Notes: generated from the sequence alone by a model not told the origin. DNA of 64,000 nucleotides from Amoebidium appalachense (GCA_963693365.1 CAVNZM010000011.1:62001-126000), one strand, 5' to 3'; shown: positions 10,689 to 34,995, counted from the stretch's first letter. Program-made: numbers and translations.

Positions 10689-11800
10689 TTGCAAAAGACA
10701 CGAATAGAGCGAAAAAAGCTAAACAATAAATACAACCGTAACTGTGAACAGCAGTATCTTATTCTATAATAAATGATATTAGACGCTGTGCATGATGTTC
10801 TTCCGGACTCGGAACAAAAGTTACCACCCAAAGAGGAGATTACGTAACAGCACTGTATCTTAACCATGGATCGACAGTAGACAAGCACACACTGACAGAC
10901 TCTCTGCAGCTGAGCCTACAAAGTGAACACTGAACACATCGATATCATGCATGGTGCAACTGCAACCGCGCCGCCAAGACATGATGTGTGCCGCCCTGAG
11001 TGTGTGTGCCAGTTTAGAGGAGCACGTGACTTTTTAAAATGAACCCACCCAGCCTTTGTCGGTGCCGGACAACCACCACCTCACTTGGACAGACTGCTGC
11101 TGCTTCTATAGTGCCAAGAGGGAGGGAGGAGGGAGGAAGGAGTGGGTGGGTGGGTGGCTCGACTGCACAACCCGTTACCTGCACACGTGCACATGCTGCA
11201 CTCAGACACACACACACACGCACACGCACACACACACACACACAAGCACACAAGGCAAAAAGCACACAAGCCAGGCATACACGCACCGGGTGGGTGGGTG
11301 GTGGTGGAGGAGGGGGGGCTCCTCGAAGGAGGAGGGCGCAGGCCCGGGAGGGCGGCTCTAGAGGGGGCAGGCAATGAAGGGGCTGGGACGGAAGGCACAC
11401 AAAGCCTACTGGCATACTTGAAACGTGCGCACTGCCCCAACCCAGGGCCAAACTCAGTTACAGTGTAAAACGGCGCACCACTGAACAGGAACTCAACTGC
11501 TTTATGCGCCCATGGCCAGGGCGTTAATATTAGGCACACACCCACATCAAAGTGGGTGTTGCTGTTGGCACTGTGGCACCACGGCTTTCACTAAAACCTG
11601 TGCAACACTCTTCCGGGTTGGGGAGTATTCTAGCTGGTATTCTGTTCTAACTAATGCATACAACGGCAGGCAGAATATGTACAGGTCGGGTCGGATCAGT
11701 ATGCAACCCGGCATCATCACGTTAAATTTAAAAAAATAGATCTCGCGTCTCTGTGCCACACCTGTAAGGCTAACATCTTGTGTGGATACCTTCCGCACCC

Positions 11801-12470
11801 CTAACCTATCTCCCTTGCATAGAGCACGGTGCCGGTCCCCCCCTGGCCATAGAGCACCCTGTACACCGGCCGGCCCAATATCCTCAGCTCCTCGACCTGG
11901 GCGGCAGCCCCCCAGCAGCGGCGGTGCACAAACCCGTACCTGCCGGCCAGCTGGCAGCACGGCATTCTCCGCCCCCCCTCTATGCACCCCAGCTCAGGCC
12001 TGGGCTCCTCCACATGCACTTCCAGAAATACCCCCCCATAGAACACAGGCCGCACGGGCAGCTTCGAGGGAAACGAGGAAGAAAAATGCACCGTTACGTA
12101 GGAGCCCAGGTGGCGAAAAAGAATGGATAAACTGTTTGGTGAAGGTGTTTGTAGAACCAGGTGCGCTGCAGGTGTGTTTGTTTGTATGTTTGTGGGTGCG
12201 TGGGTGCGTGCGCACGCACGCATATGTGTGTGTGTGTGTGTGTGGATGGAGGTCTATGATGTGTGCGCATACACACTGACATGGCTGTGTTGCAGGCATG
12301 CACATGCACTGTGAGTGAGTGAGTGAGTGCGTGTGTGTGTGTGTGTGCATGATAGGTGGATTAGTAAACATGCAAGATGCAAGCAAAGTGTGAGTGTGCA
12401 CATGCACTGACACGGGTGTGGTGCAGACATACACGTGCAGTATGTCTATGTGAGTGTGTGTGTGTGTGGT

Positions 12471-12509
<39 letters not shown>

Positions 12510-13301
12510 CAGTATCGGAGAATGAAGCAAGCATGCCAGGTGCACTGCAAACCAACAGTGTGCCGTGCTGCACGTGGGCCTGCCGTGTGCGTACCTTGGT
12601 GGGCCAGGGCCTTGCCTGCCTGCAGCCTGTCCTCTGCAGCCACGAGCAGGTCCAGGCCAGCCAGCTGCGGGCCTAAGCCGTGGTGTACCAGGGAGGCAGC
12701 AGACGTGGCGGGGCGCAGGGCACAGCGTGCTGCTGCAGTGTGCTGACCACCGCACGCAGGAGGCAGGCCTGCTCGGCCACTCCGGACCACGGTGACGGGC
12801 CTGCAAGCTTAGCTGGGCATGCGCCTGCAGGTGCGCGTGGAAGGCAGCCACGTCCGCGCAGGGTTTCCCCGGCCACCCTGCCAGTGCGGAGGGGTCTGCA
12901 GAGGCCGGGGCAGCTGCTTGGAACGTGACCGTGCCCACGCGAGCCTGAAGCAGCTGCGGGCACGGCTCTGCGTCCAGCCAAGGTGTGCCTAAAGCCTGCG
13001 CGTCACCATGCTCGGACCGCCGCGATGCCGTGACGAGGGCGTGTGTGGTACCTTTTGGCTGCCGCCGGGGCCGGTTGCGGCGCCAGGATTCAAGAGGCTC
13101 GGAAGGCGGGTGCTGGGCTGCAAGCTGGCGGTGCGGCGCAAGCACGGGCAGAGCGGGCGCACTGAGGCGCAGCACGAGGGGCTCGGCCGTGTGGTCGTCG
13201 GCCACCTTACACATAACGAGGAACACGAACAGCGGCACAAGCACCACCCGCAGCACAAGCACCAGTCCCCGCCCGGCCACGTGCACAGCGCCGTTGTACA
13301 T
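11801..13301 (-). CDS. Unrecognised protein with N-terminal membrane anchor, two exons
   Basis: Exon 1 runs 13301-12595 and exon 2 runs 12131-11801. The donor AAG/GTACGC and acceptor CAG/TTTATCC join in phase to give about 345 residues. Residues about 10-30 (LVLVLRVVLVPLFVFLVMCK) form one strong hydrophobic segment after a short N-terminus, as in type II signal anchors. Exon 1 continues with a proline- and arginine-rich stretch. Exon 2 (LGSYVTVHF, GGVFLEVHVEEPRPELGC, CCQLAGRYGFVHRRCWG, RPVYRVLYGQGGTGTVLY) is the most protein-like part. The 463-base intron is mostly (TG)n/(CA)n. I cannot assign a family. The downstream part of exon 1 might be partly non-coding. Confidence 0.5.
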
Positions 13302-13615
13302 GACTGCCCGGCGTGAGGGTGGCCACTAGTGTGCAGACCACTGGGGTGCTGGTGCGGCGACCATACTTGCACAGAGCACGTGCTTCCGGGGCACCAACCT
13401 GCAATAGGCCCCACGGTGGACCAAACGTGGACACCTGACGTGACAGCCTGAGGGTATGTGTGAGTCCGCGTACAAGTCACAAGTTGTAGGGGTGGTCACG
13501 GTGTGGCTGACTGACTGAGACTTGGCCGGTGGCGGTCCCACATCGCCAACCACCCACAACACATTAAAAAAAAAAAAAAAAAAAAAAATTGGCTGTCGGT
13601 GGACCCCCGGCATGA

Positions 13616-13981
13616 ATGCAAGTCACGCCGGAGGCAGTCGAGCGAGTGGAGTGGCTGCTGGGCATGCAGCCCAAAGTCGATCGGTTTGCCACCCACACCT
13701 CGGCAGTGAAGGCCGAGTTTAATGTGTGGGCCCAGGCAGGGGCCCCCAGTGGGATGGCAGACGGGTTGGCGGTGCCGTGGACGGCACCAAGCTGGTGGGC
13801 GCCTCCGTTCCCGCTGATCAAGCGAACGGTGGCCAAGCTGCAGCGGGAAGGTGCATCGGGCATCCTGGTCGTTCCAGTGTGGGATAAGGCGTCGTGGTGG
13901 CCCGTCATTCAGGGGTTGGCTTCGGCAAGTGTGCCTCTGCGCCCCTCTGAGGTGATTTTCCCGCGCGGGGTGCGGCCGTGA
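13616..13981 (+). pseudogene. DIRS/Ngaro-type retrotransposon RNase H fragment
   Basis: A frame of about 120 residues resembles the RNase H-like end of polyproteins from tyrosine-recombinase retrotransposons (DIRS, Ngaro). PEAVERVEWLLGMQPKVDRF matches the start of that region, followed by the conserved aromatic blocks DGLAVPWTAPSWWAPPFPL and GILVVPVWDKASWWPVI. The reverse transcriptase expected before it and the tyrosine recombinase expected after it are absent, and a poly-A run (13565-13588) lies just upstream. It is a broken fragment of an element known from green algae and other protists. The frame ends at a TGA. Distinguishing DIRS from Ngaro is not possible from this piece. Confidence 0.75.
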
Positions 13982-14094
13982 CGTGTGCAAGCATTTCGTC
14001 TGGACGGCACCCCCGGCAGGCTGAGCGGCCCCAGCCAGCCAGCGTAATTGTATAATAGTGTATGTTAGCCGGCTGTGTCTTAGTGGACGTAGAT

Positions 14095-14584
14095 AGCAGT
14101 TTGGTGTCTAAAATGATATATATATTTGGTAAATACTCATTTTATCCACCAATCGGAAGAAGATAGTGTGATGATCGGCATCACACATCTCTTCCTGTAA
14201 AAGCGACTATCTATAAAAGTCGTGTTTTTCGCTTCTCCCAAACAGTCTTTTCCTCGCCGCTTCTCTTAACTTAAGACCCACCCACCCGCCCGCATTCTGT
14301 TTCCTCGCTGTTTGCCTGCTGTTCTCAGCTTTATGGATCAGGGCTGTAAGTGCTAGGTTGAGGGTAGTAGTGCTTGGGGGGGGGGGGGGGGGGGGGGATG
14401 ATTTCTGTTTTCGGGCCCGAGGGCCTTATCTGTATTGATCTCGTGTGTATGGCCCCAGGGCCGGGAGTCAGTACATGTGATTTATTTGCGGCCCAGTGGG
14501 GGCCTGCGGGGACGGCGGCCGGGTGCTGCCTCTCATCATCAGACCGGCCATAAAGCAATCTAAAAGCAGTTTGGTGTCTAAAAT
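14095..14584. repeat. Pair of direct repeats AGCAGTTTGGTGTCTAAAAT
   Basis: The 20-mer occurs at 14095-14114 and 14565-14584 and bounds 450 bases that include poly-G (14377-14397). It could be a pair of element termini or a short segmental duplication. No gene is seen from 13982 to 15716. Confidence 0.6.
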
Positions 14585-14676
14585 ATATCATTTGCCCACA
14601 AGGCACCGTTTGATTGGTTCTACACGCATCACGTTATCGGCCGCCATCAGCATCCCAACTTGGAAGGTGGCTCACA

Positions 14677-14719
14677 AGCAAGGCCTCCTAAATAGGTGTG
14701 CTATTTAGGAGGCCTTGCT
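14677..14719. repeat. Perfect 19-bp hairpin
   Basis: AGCAAGGCCTCCTAAATAG, loop GTGTG, then the exact reverse complement. The core GCAAGGCCTCCTAA also flanks the dispersed 30-bp repeat at 10682-10695 (minus), so the hairpin looks like two ends of the same element family placed head to head. Confidence 0.9.
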
Positions 14720-15716
14720 CACAAGGCAAAGCTTGCAACTTCAGGCAAGTGTCTCAGTCCACGCAAGCCATCATCAGCACTGGACTGAGCCCAGCCTCAC
14801 AGAAGGGCAGCGCCGTTTGCATGTGCACGTTACTCGGGGCGTCCACCTATGCGCAGCCACTAGCGGTGTAGCAGTGCCGAGGATGGAGGGCCGCCTAGCT
14901 GCCGTGTACGTGGCCAAGTGGCCCACAGACAAGGCCCGAATGGTCGGCAGGCCCCCGCCCGCCCCCAGCGCCACGTACAGGTGTGTGCCTGTGCCCCAAA
15001 ACAGGCTTACAGACATGGCTTATTGATCCGGTTTGTTTTCTGCGTCTTACAAGTCAGACTGTGAGCTTCAGAGAGCAGGTGAAGTGTGTTGCCGTTGCTG
15101 TAACCTACCCGGTTAGTGCCAATCACACAGGGAGCGGCCACGAGCGAAAGAGAGTGGCCGTGCAACCCTCCTCACACACCTCCCAGCTAGCAGAGGGTCT
15201 TGTTTATACCACTCCAGTTTTCGTCTACTGTTATTTCCCCATGTCCCCCCCCCCCCCCCCTCCCCTCCTGCTGTCTTTTCTCTCTCTCCCACCTGACCAT
15301 CCTTCTCCCTCCCTCTCCCCTCCCTCCTCCCCTTACCCTGCTCACTGTCCCTTATCTCTCCTCGCAAGAACCTCACCTCACCCGTTCAGACCAACCTGAC
15401 ACTTGCCCTGGTGGATTATCAGCTGCTCGTTGTTCTTCTCTCTCTTGCTCTTCTGCCCTCGCGTCCATTGCCCACACGCTCGCCATAATAGTGCTGGTGT
15501 CCTTTTCTTACCAACCTCTCTGACCACACACACACAGACACACACAGACACACACACACACACACACACACAACTCACATATGCACACATATGCGGCACA
15601 CACGCTGCACGGACACACACACGCATGCACACACACGCACATGATTCTCTGTTGGCATCTGCTTTATGTAGGAAATCAACCGTGCCATCGGCCAACAAGT
15701 GAAGGGCCGAATATCC

Positions 15717-27555
<11,839 letters not shown>

Positions 27556-27970
27556 GCAGAATGGCTGGCACATTGCACACACACACATACGAGAACACCA
27601 TGCACACGGACACACACAAGGACTCCATGCACACACACACGTACAAGAAAGCCGTGCACACACATAAGAACATCACACATACACACATGCAGACACAGAC
27701 AGGCCACACAGGCGCATACCACTCACGCACAGACACAGCTACACCATGCATCCACACACAGACACATCATGCACACACACTAATCGACAGATACACCATG
27801 CACACACACACAGAGAGAGACCATGCCTCACACGCACACACCCGGAAGGCTCCGTGCATGTTCATATGTTGCTTGATAAGATACGAATGTGATGCAGTGT
27901 TGTCATGTTTGCATTTTTTTTTTTTTTTTTTCTTCGGGGGCGAGGGGAGGGAGAGAAGGGAGGGCTGTGT

Positions 27971-28001
<31 letters not shown>

Positions 28002-28494
28002 GGGAGGGGGGGGGGGGGGGGGGGGAGGGGAGGGGTTGTTGAGTATTCGTTTGCAGCTTGAATGAATGCGATGCATGAAGGGCAGGCTGGACCAGTGCCC
28101 ATGGATGGAAGTGGTGGTTGGCCCCAACATAAAAAACGAAAACCAGTAAACGGTACACGCACGAAATCAACACGGTTCCTTTAAAAAAAACCAATTTACA
28201 ATAAGGCAACAAAAGCCATCTTCTAATCAAAACACCAAGCAGCTCAAGCATATACTCCTGAGTTGTTTTGCGCTTTGGTTAAGTGTTTTATAATGCTACG
28301 TTAGACGCTACTGGAAACACAGCCGAGAGTCCCGACACTTTTCCTGCTACATTCCTCCCCAATCCTCACCAAATGCATCATGAGACACATATCCACTTGA
28401 TGGAACCGCGCAGACGATCTTGTGACGCACCGGCGGCTACTTAAGTGCATATGTACATCCCCTCCCCTCCCCCCTCTCCCCTCCCCCCTTCCCC

Positions 28495-28525
<31 letters not shown>

Positions 28526-28553
28526 CGGGGAGTCCCCTTAACACCTCACAAAA

Positions 28554-28593
<40 letters not shown>

Positions 28594-28823
28594 GGGGGGG
28601 AGGCAGAAGGGAAGGGGAGGGAAGGGGAGGGGGTGGGGTGGGTGAGAAATTCCCAGGGGGTATGTGGTGGGGGAGGGGGAGAGATAAGCCGTAACATACG
28701 AAGCCCTACAGCTGAAGCCCCGGAACCTTACGATTCCGGACGTCACCCCCAAATCTCGAGTCTATGTTGTCTTATAGAGGTAACCCCTGTACTTGCATGG
28801 GGTGTGCATTGGTATGCATGCGA

Positions 28824-28916
<93 letters not shown>

Positions 28917-29033
28917 TACTCACACACACACACACATGCGCGTGCACACACACAGACATACTCACACACACACACACATGCACGTGCACACACACACACA
29001 AACACACATGTGCGCGCACACACGCACACACAC

Positions 29034-29100
<67 letters not shown>

Positions 29101-29146
29101 CCCACTACCACACGCACACACATGCGCTCACACACACGCACACACA

Positions 29147-29198
<52 letters not shown>

Positions 29199-29310
29199 CG
29201 CACGTGCGCGCATACACACACACAAGCGTATGCCCTCTCACACAAAACACATGCGCGTGGATACGGCATACACTCACAACACACATGCGCTCTCTCACAC
29301 ACACACACAT

Positions 29311-29349
<39 letters not shown>

Positions 29350-29715
29350 GACAGACACACACACACACACAGACATACACACACACACACACACAGACAC
29401 ACACACACACACACACACACAGACACACACACACACACATGCACACACAAGAACACACCCGTCAAAGTGTCCGCACACGAAACATCTGAACTTCGGACAC
29501 CTGCCAAGGGAAACTTCAATCCCCGACGGTACATACCCATGCACACACATACATGTATGCACCGCCGACACAATAGCTGTGGGGGGCAGACTGTATCACA
29601 AACATTGCAGATGTGTGCCGCTACATACGACCAGTGGAGGTTACAGGTTGCAGGAACTCTTTGGGGTACAGCAGGATCAATCTTGTTGCAAGGGTGGGGT
29701 TGATGTGGGGAGGAA

Positions 29716-29753
<38 letters not shown>

Positions 29754-29851
29754 CTTCTATCGTAGATGGGATGGAAAGAGCAAGGACCAAAGTCAAGTAC
29801 AGGGGAAGAAGAACTTTTTGCGTAATTATGTGTCTTCGTGTGTGTGTGTGT

Positions 29852-29884
<33 letters not shown>

Positions 29885-30377
29885 TAAGAATGGAGCATTC
29901 CGGAAAATGGCACAGCGGCTTAATGATTAAATAAGTTGCGCAAGTCTTACTGTGGGCATAGCCCACGTAGAATACAGTTACGGCCCAAAGGTTTGGGAAT
30001 AAATCCAAAGAATGACACCTAAAACCTGACATGGGATTGTTGTTAAATGGGTCTGAGGGGAAAGGGCAGAGGGCACCGGAGTGTAGGAGCCGGCATTGTT
30101 CGAGTCAGGGAAGATGTTGGTTCTGGGCACACGACCGCCCATTCTATCCTTATCAAAATAGCTGGGGACGTAACTGGGGTTTGTGGTGCACCCGACAGAT
30201 GCGCTCTCTTTAATGGGTCACTGTGAACATCACTGATATTCATTCGTTCATTCGTGCATGCTACATACGTCCACACAATCATTTGTCACTGTCGTGCAAC
30301 TAGGTGGCCAGCACCATGTCATGTACATGTGCACAGACTACTATTACATATGACTAACAACTATCTATCTATTTGGT
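27556..30377. repeat. Repeat-filled spacer between MED16 and the GATA gene
   Basis: CA-rich sequence (27577-27840), poly-T/poly-G (27915-28026), poly-G (28556-28592), a long (CA)n block (28828-29450) with interspersed CATGCG, and two more poly-G runs (29718-29752, 29854-29882). Unique-looking DNA at 28080-28440 and 29890-30350 shows no gene. Large ORFs over the CA block are artefacts. Confidence 0.8.
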
Positions 30378-31283
30378 CTAGAAGCTCCACACCATCTGTG
30401 CCGGGGCTGGTGCCAGTCTTTTTGTGGCACGTGGCGTGTTTGCTGCCAGCCTGGCTCGGCGGTGGCGGCGGAAGACACGTGTGTTTCTGCGCAGGTTTGC
30501 GGGCCGGGGGCAGCCGTGCACCCTCTGGTACAGGGCGCAGGCATTGCAAACACGGCGCGGGCCGTCTGGGTGCTTCTGTGTGCGCCAGATGCTGGTCTCG
30601 TACGTGCCGCAGTTGGCACACACCACCTGCCCGGGCTGGGGGCTGGCGTCGGGCGGCAGGATGGGGCGGTGGCAGTGGTGTGTCCTCAGATATGTGCCAC
30701 AGGCATTGCACAGTGTGCTGGCCCCATCGTGGCCCCGGCGCCACATGGTGGTCTCGCTGGTGTGGCAGTTGGCACAGCGCCGCCCCTCACTGCTGCTGCT
30801 GTCGGACTGGCTGCCGGGGCTGCACGGGCTGGCGGCTGGCGTGGGCGGGCACTCGAGCTTGGGCAGTGGGAGCAGGAGCATGTCAGACGCACAGGACGGC
30901 AGCGGGACAAGGCGCGTGTCGGCCTGCAGGCACATGGGCTGGCCCAGATCGAAGTGCGTGAGCTCACGCGGGCCCGGCGTGCGGGGGGTGGGCGGCGGGG
31001 TTAGGAGGACCGCCATCATGGCGTCGAAGGACATGCAGGGCGCCAGCAGGCCCGCAGATGGGTTGGGCGTTTGCATGGCAGGCAGGGTGTTGGGCATGTG
31101 CATGTGCACGTCCATGGGGGAGGGGGGCGGGCTGAGGGGCTGGGCTAGGAGCAGGTCGCTGGTCAGCGCCAGCAGGTCGGCATCCAATAGCGGCCCACTC
31201 AACCAGGCGTCGCCAGGCGCAGGAAAAAAGGCTACGCTAGTCATTTTCGGTGTACTAGGCTGTTCGTGTGGTGGCTGGGTCAT
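30378..31283 (-). CDS. GATA-type transcription factor with two zinc fingers
   Basis: Single exon, about 301 residues from the ATG at 31283 (a second in-frame ATG is at 31244). The longest open frame begins farther upstream at an ATG that overlaps the TATA box, so that start is rejected. Finger 1, residues 170-195, is CANC-X18-CNAC; finger 2, residues 222-249, is CANC-X20-CNAC. Both have the TxxW core of GATA fingers (ETTMW, ETSIW), so it is likely a nuclear DNA-binding protein recognising GATA-type sites. A basic tail follows finger 2 (RRNTRVFRRHRRARL). The N-terminal 160 residues are proline- and leucine-rich, as in activation domains, with a serine run just before finger 1. The target genes cannot be inferred. 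Confidence 0.9.
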   Translation of the reverse strand: MTQPPHEQPSTPKMTSVAFFPAPGDAWLSGPLLDADLLALTSDLLLAQPLSPPPSPMDVHMHMPNTLPAMQTPNPSAGLLAPCMSFDAMMAVLLTPPPTPRTPGPRELTHFDLGQPMCLQADTRLVPLPSCASDMLLLPLPKLECPPTPAASPCSPGSQSDSSSSEGRRCANCHTSETTMWRRGHDGASTLCNACGTYLRTHHCHRPILPPDASPQPGQVVCANCGTYETSIWRTQKHPDGPRRVCNACALYQRVHGCPRPANLRRNTRVFRRHRRARLAANTPRATKRLAPAPAQMVWSF

Positions 31284-31371
31284 GGGGGTGGGGCACTTTT
31301 CGTATTGTGTGCACCAGCAGTTGCTATACGAATCGATGAATGAATGAAGGAAATGGGGTCTCCACCGCTTC

Positions 31372-31383
31372 ATATATATAAAC
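31372..31383 (-). promoter_or_regulatory. TATA box of the GATA gene
   Basis: TTTATATATATG on the minus strand, about 90 bases before the chosen ATG. That spacing suits a transcription start near 31345 and a leader of about 60 bases. Confidence 0.6.
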
Positions 31384-32698
31384 TTGGGGGTGCCCCCGGG
31401 ATTCCAGGATTCTCATTACGGTAAGTACATACGATGACAATTACCCAATCAGTTTTGTAACAGATAAAACGCGTTGCAGTCGCCCGGGCGTTCGGCCAAG
31501 AGCTCTGCTGACGTCCATTACTGCCAGCTATCTACTGCCAGCCTACTCATTGTTAGGTTCCTGCAGCCTAAAGGAATAAAATGTGAATAGCATTTGTACA
31601 ATATGCTAGCCAGACACACCCCACTTCCTCAATCACTACTGATTTCAGTGTCCCAGGATTCCGAGTCTCCGACCCTGATAGTGATCAGGACCAATAGATG
31701 AAGACCTTCACCCACATGTAGATGCACCAATCGCCATCGTCTGTTGTATAACCAGGAATGCATCTCTCCTACGTCACGCCACGACCGATTGGCTCCCCCC
31801 GGCCCCCGGGTCTCCGGATCTAGCCGTGAGCCGCAACGTGAGGTGAACGGTTCGGCGGTATCTAAAAAACTAGAAAAAGAAAAGAAAATGGTCGTTCCTC
31901 GTGATCTGCCACTATTTATTCCGCATATATGCGTGTGTACACATTTCATTTCAAGTGAGATCTTGCAGACACACCGCCAGCGGTGCATGCAACAGCCTGC
32001 AGGGTCTGCAGGCTCACCGGTGTGCACGTGCGCGCAGTGTTTGTTTACTTTTGCCTTTGACATCCGCATGTTTGATTGGTCACCCGCGCCGTGTTCGTTG
32101 ACAACACTAGGCGCATCGTGCTTACGGTTCCGCCAATGAGAATTTAGAACAAAGCTCAGGAATGTTAGGAATTAGAACAAGATTCTGAAATGGGGGCCAA
32201 TCATTGCACGGCATTGTACAAAGGTCCCGTTGATCAGGGTGTGAAATTGTTTTTTGGCCATTTTAGCATCTTCTGTCCCTGCCAGCTGCCTGGATAAGCT
32301 CTGCCTGGATGGTGTTTTTTTTGTTTAGTTTTGGCTGTATTACATTTCAACCCCCCCCCCCCCCCCCCCCCCCCTCCGGTGACACACGCACATATTTTCA
32401 CACGTGCACACACACACACGCACACATAAAACACACACACACCAAAACTTTTAGTAAACACGTACACCATGGCCCACTCCAGGGAAAGGCTTTGATAGGG
32501 GGTAGGCAAGAGGGAGGGGGGGGGGGGGGGGGGGGGATGGGTGGAGGCTGTTAATGCGTTACGTTGTGTGTGTGATATGTGTAACATATGTGTGTGTTTG
32601 TGTATGTGTATGTGTCTCTGTGTGTGTGCGTGTGTTTGTCTGTGTGTGCACTTTGTGTGTGTGTGTGTGTGCGTGAATGTGTGCGTGCGTGCGTGGTT

Positions 32699-32738
<40 letters not shown>

Positions 32739-33043
32739 TGTATGTGTTTAGGCTGGGCGCATGCAAACAAAAGCACTGTATTATTGATAAGAACCCAGCC
32801 TTAATCAATCGCGTCGAAAGCAAGCTCTATTTGAAGACAACAACAAAAGATAATACACAAAATACCGTGAACCAAAGCAAGATCACAAACGGTGGTTAAC
32901 TTCCCAAAAAACCCAAAAAAACAGCATCTCATACCCAAATAGCAAAACAAGGCATAATGTGCATGCATGGCCAGCCCACGCTTTGCCAGTCACTGTCACA
33001 GTGTGCATATACCCTTCACGTGCATACAAATCATCATGATCAT

Positions 33044-33075
<32 letters not shown>

Positions 33076-33650
33076 AGGGCACCCACCCACCCCTCGGTAT
33101 GTGTGGTTACTGTGTCTTTTTTTTTTTTTTTTTTTTTTTTTGGGTGTGTGTTGGGGGGGGGGGGGGAGGGGGGTGTCCGGCATGTATGTGCGCACGTGCA
33201 TGTGCGTGCGTGCTGCGTGCAACCACAGTGCACGTGTACGTTGGACGCTATTGAATGTGTGTGTGGGTGTGGCATGAGTATGGGTGAATGTGTGCAACAT
33301 GTGTGTTGGCGAGTGTGTTTGTGCGCGCGCGCTTCAAAGCCAAAAACCACTGTGACCCAAGCCAACGTTAATCAATCACGACAAAATTTTAGTTCTATTG
33401 GGAAACTAAACAATGTTTTAAAAACAACCGTTTCAACTCTTTCGGCCAGATAACGAAATTTTCGGCTGAAGAACATAACCAAAAAGCCAAACCAAAGCAT
33501 TATTTGCACACACGGGTCAAACGCGTGCCGCTATGATCTACACATTCATCCCTGCCCCCCCATCATCACCCCCATCACCACAAGCCTCTACTAGACCCTC
33601 AGTGACCCAAATAACTTCATGGGACAGCCCCCTGGGAGGGGAGGGGAGGG
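31384..33650. other. Spacer without recognised gene
   Basis: The first 850 bases are mostly unique sequence with several CCAAT/ATTGG motifs (31691, 31786, 32073, 32134) and may hold an unannotated promoter. From 32350 on there are poly-C (32351-32374), poly-G (32517-32536), TG tracts (32580-32737), poly-C (33047-33075) and a poly-T with poly-G (33118-33170). No coding pattern is convincing. Confidence 0.6.
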
Positions 33651-33657
33651 GGCGGGT

Positions 33658-33687
<30 letters not shown>

Positions 33688-33688
<1 letters not shown>

Positions 33689-33835
33689 TTATTATGAGAT
33701 AAAGAACCCTACGCGTATATAGTCCAGGATATCATAACAATCTAATTGCTACAGTACACTTACTTGGCAACTCACCTATTATCCTAGAAGTCAGTGACCC
33801 TTGTACCGACATCATGAAGCTTCCCTCTCTATTAA

Positions 33836-33882
<47 letters not shown>

Positions 33883-34024
33883 TAATTATGAGATAAAGAA
33901 CTCTACGCGTATATAGTCCAGGATATCATAACAATCTAATTGCTACAGTACACTCACTTGGCAACTCACCTATTATCCTAGAAGTCAGTGACCCTTGTAT
34001 CGACATCATGAAGCTTCCCTCTCT

Positions 34025-34089
<65 letters not shown>

Positions 34090-34445
34090 TAATTATGAGA
34101 TAAAGAACTCTGCGCGTATATAGTTCAGGATATCATAACCGTTGAATCTAATTGCTACAGTATACTTGGCAACTCACCTATTATCCTAGAAGTCAGTGAC
34201 CCTTGTACCGACATCATGAAGCTTCCCTCTCTATTAGGGGGGGGGGGGGGGGGTGGGCGCGGGGGGTGCCGGGGGGGGGGGAGGGGGGGGGAGGGGGGAT
34301 AATTATGAGATAAAGAACTCTACGCGTATATAGTCCAGGATATCATAACAATCTAATTGCCACAGTACACTTACTTGGCAACTCACCTATTATCCTAGAA
34401 GTCAGTGACCCTTGTACCGACATCATGAAGCTTCCCTCTCTATAT

Positions 34446-34477
<32 letters not shown>

Positions 34478-34622
34478 CTAATTATGAGATAAAGAACTCT
34501 ACGCGTATATAGTCCAGGATATCATAACAATCTAATTGCTACTGTACACTTACTTGGCAACTCACCTATTATCCTAGAAGTCAGTGACCCTTGTACCGAT
34601 ATCATGAAGGCTTCCCTCTCTA

Positions 34623-34665
<43 letters not shown>

Positions 34666-34810
34666 ATAATTATGAGATGAAGAACTCTACGCGTATATAG
34701 TCCAGGATATCATAACAATCTAATTGCTACAGTACACTTACTTGGCAACTCATCTATTATCCTAGAAGTCAGTGACCCTTGTATCGGACATCATGAAGCT
34801 TCCCTCTCTA

Positions 34811-34850
<40 letters not shown>

Positions 34851-34995
34851 TAATTATGAGATAAAGAACTCTACGCGTATATAGTCCAGGATATCATAAC
34901 AATCTAATTGCTACAGTTCACTTACTTGGCAACTCACCTATTATCCTAGAAGTCAGTGACCCGGTACCGACATCATGAAGCTTCCCTCTCTATAT
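33688..34995. repeat. Seven-copy satellite: 146-149 bp core plus poly-G linkers
   Basis: Cores at 33688-33835, 33882-34027, 34089-34236, 34299-34445, 34477-34625, 34665-34813 and 34850-34995 are near identical. Each starts near ATAATTATGAGATAAAG, contains ACGCGTATATAGTCCAGG and ends GAAGCTTCCCTCTCTATTA. Linkers between them are almost pure G, 31-62 bases long; another poly-G of about 30 precedes the first copy. The repeat period is about 180-210 bp. No open frame is conserved across cores. Confidence 0.95.

Noticed and set aside
10640-10690. Possible tRNA gene (GGTTCGAATC on the minus strand)
   Set aside because: Only a B-box-like ten-mer; no A-box at a proper distance and no cloverleaf.
12446-12981. 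Frameshifted alternative reading of the first exon at 12595-13301
   Set aside because: The single uninterrupted frame plus the donor at 12594 joins exon 2 in phase, so no frameshift is needed.
28793-29887. Long ORFs over the (CA)n block (up to 364 codons)
   Set aside because: They are translations of CA or TG dinucleotides (His-Thr or Cys-Val repeats), open in several frames and both strands.
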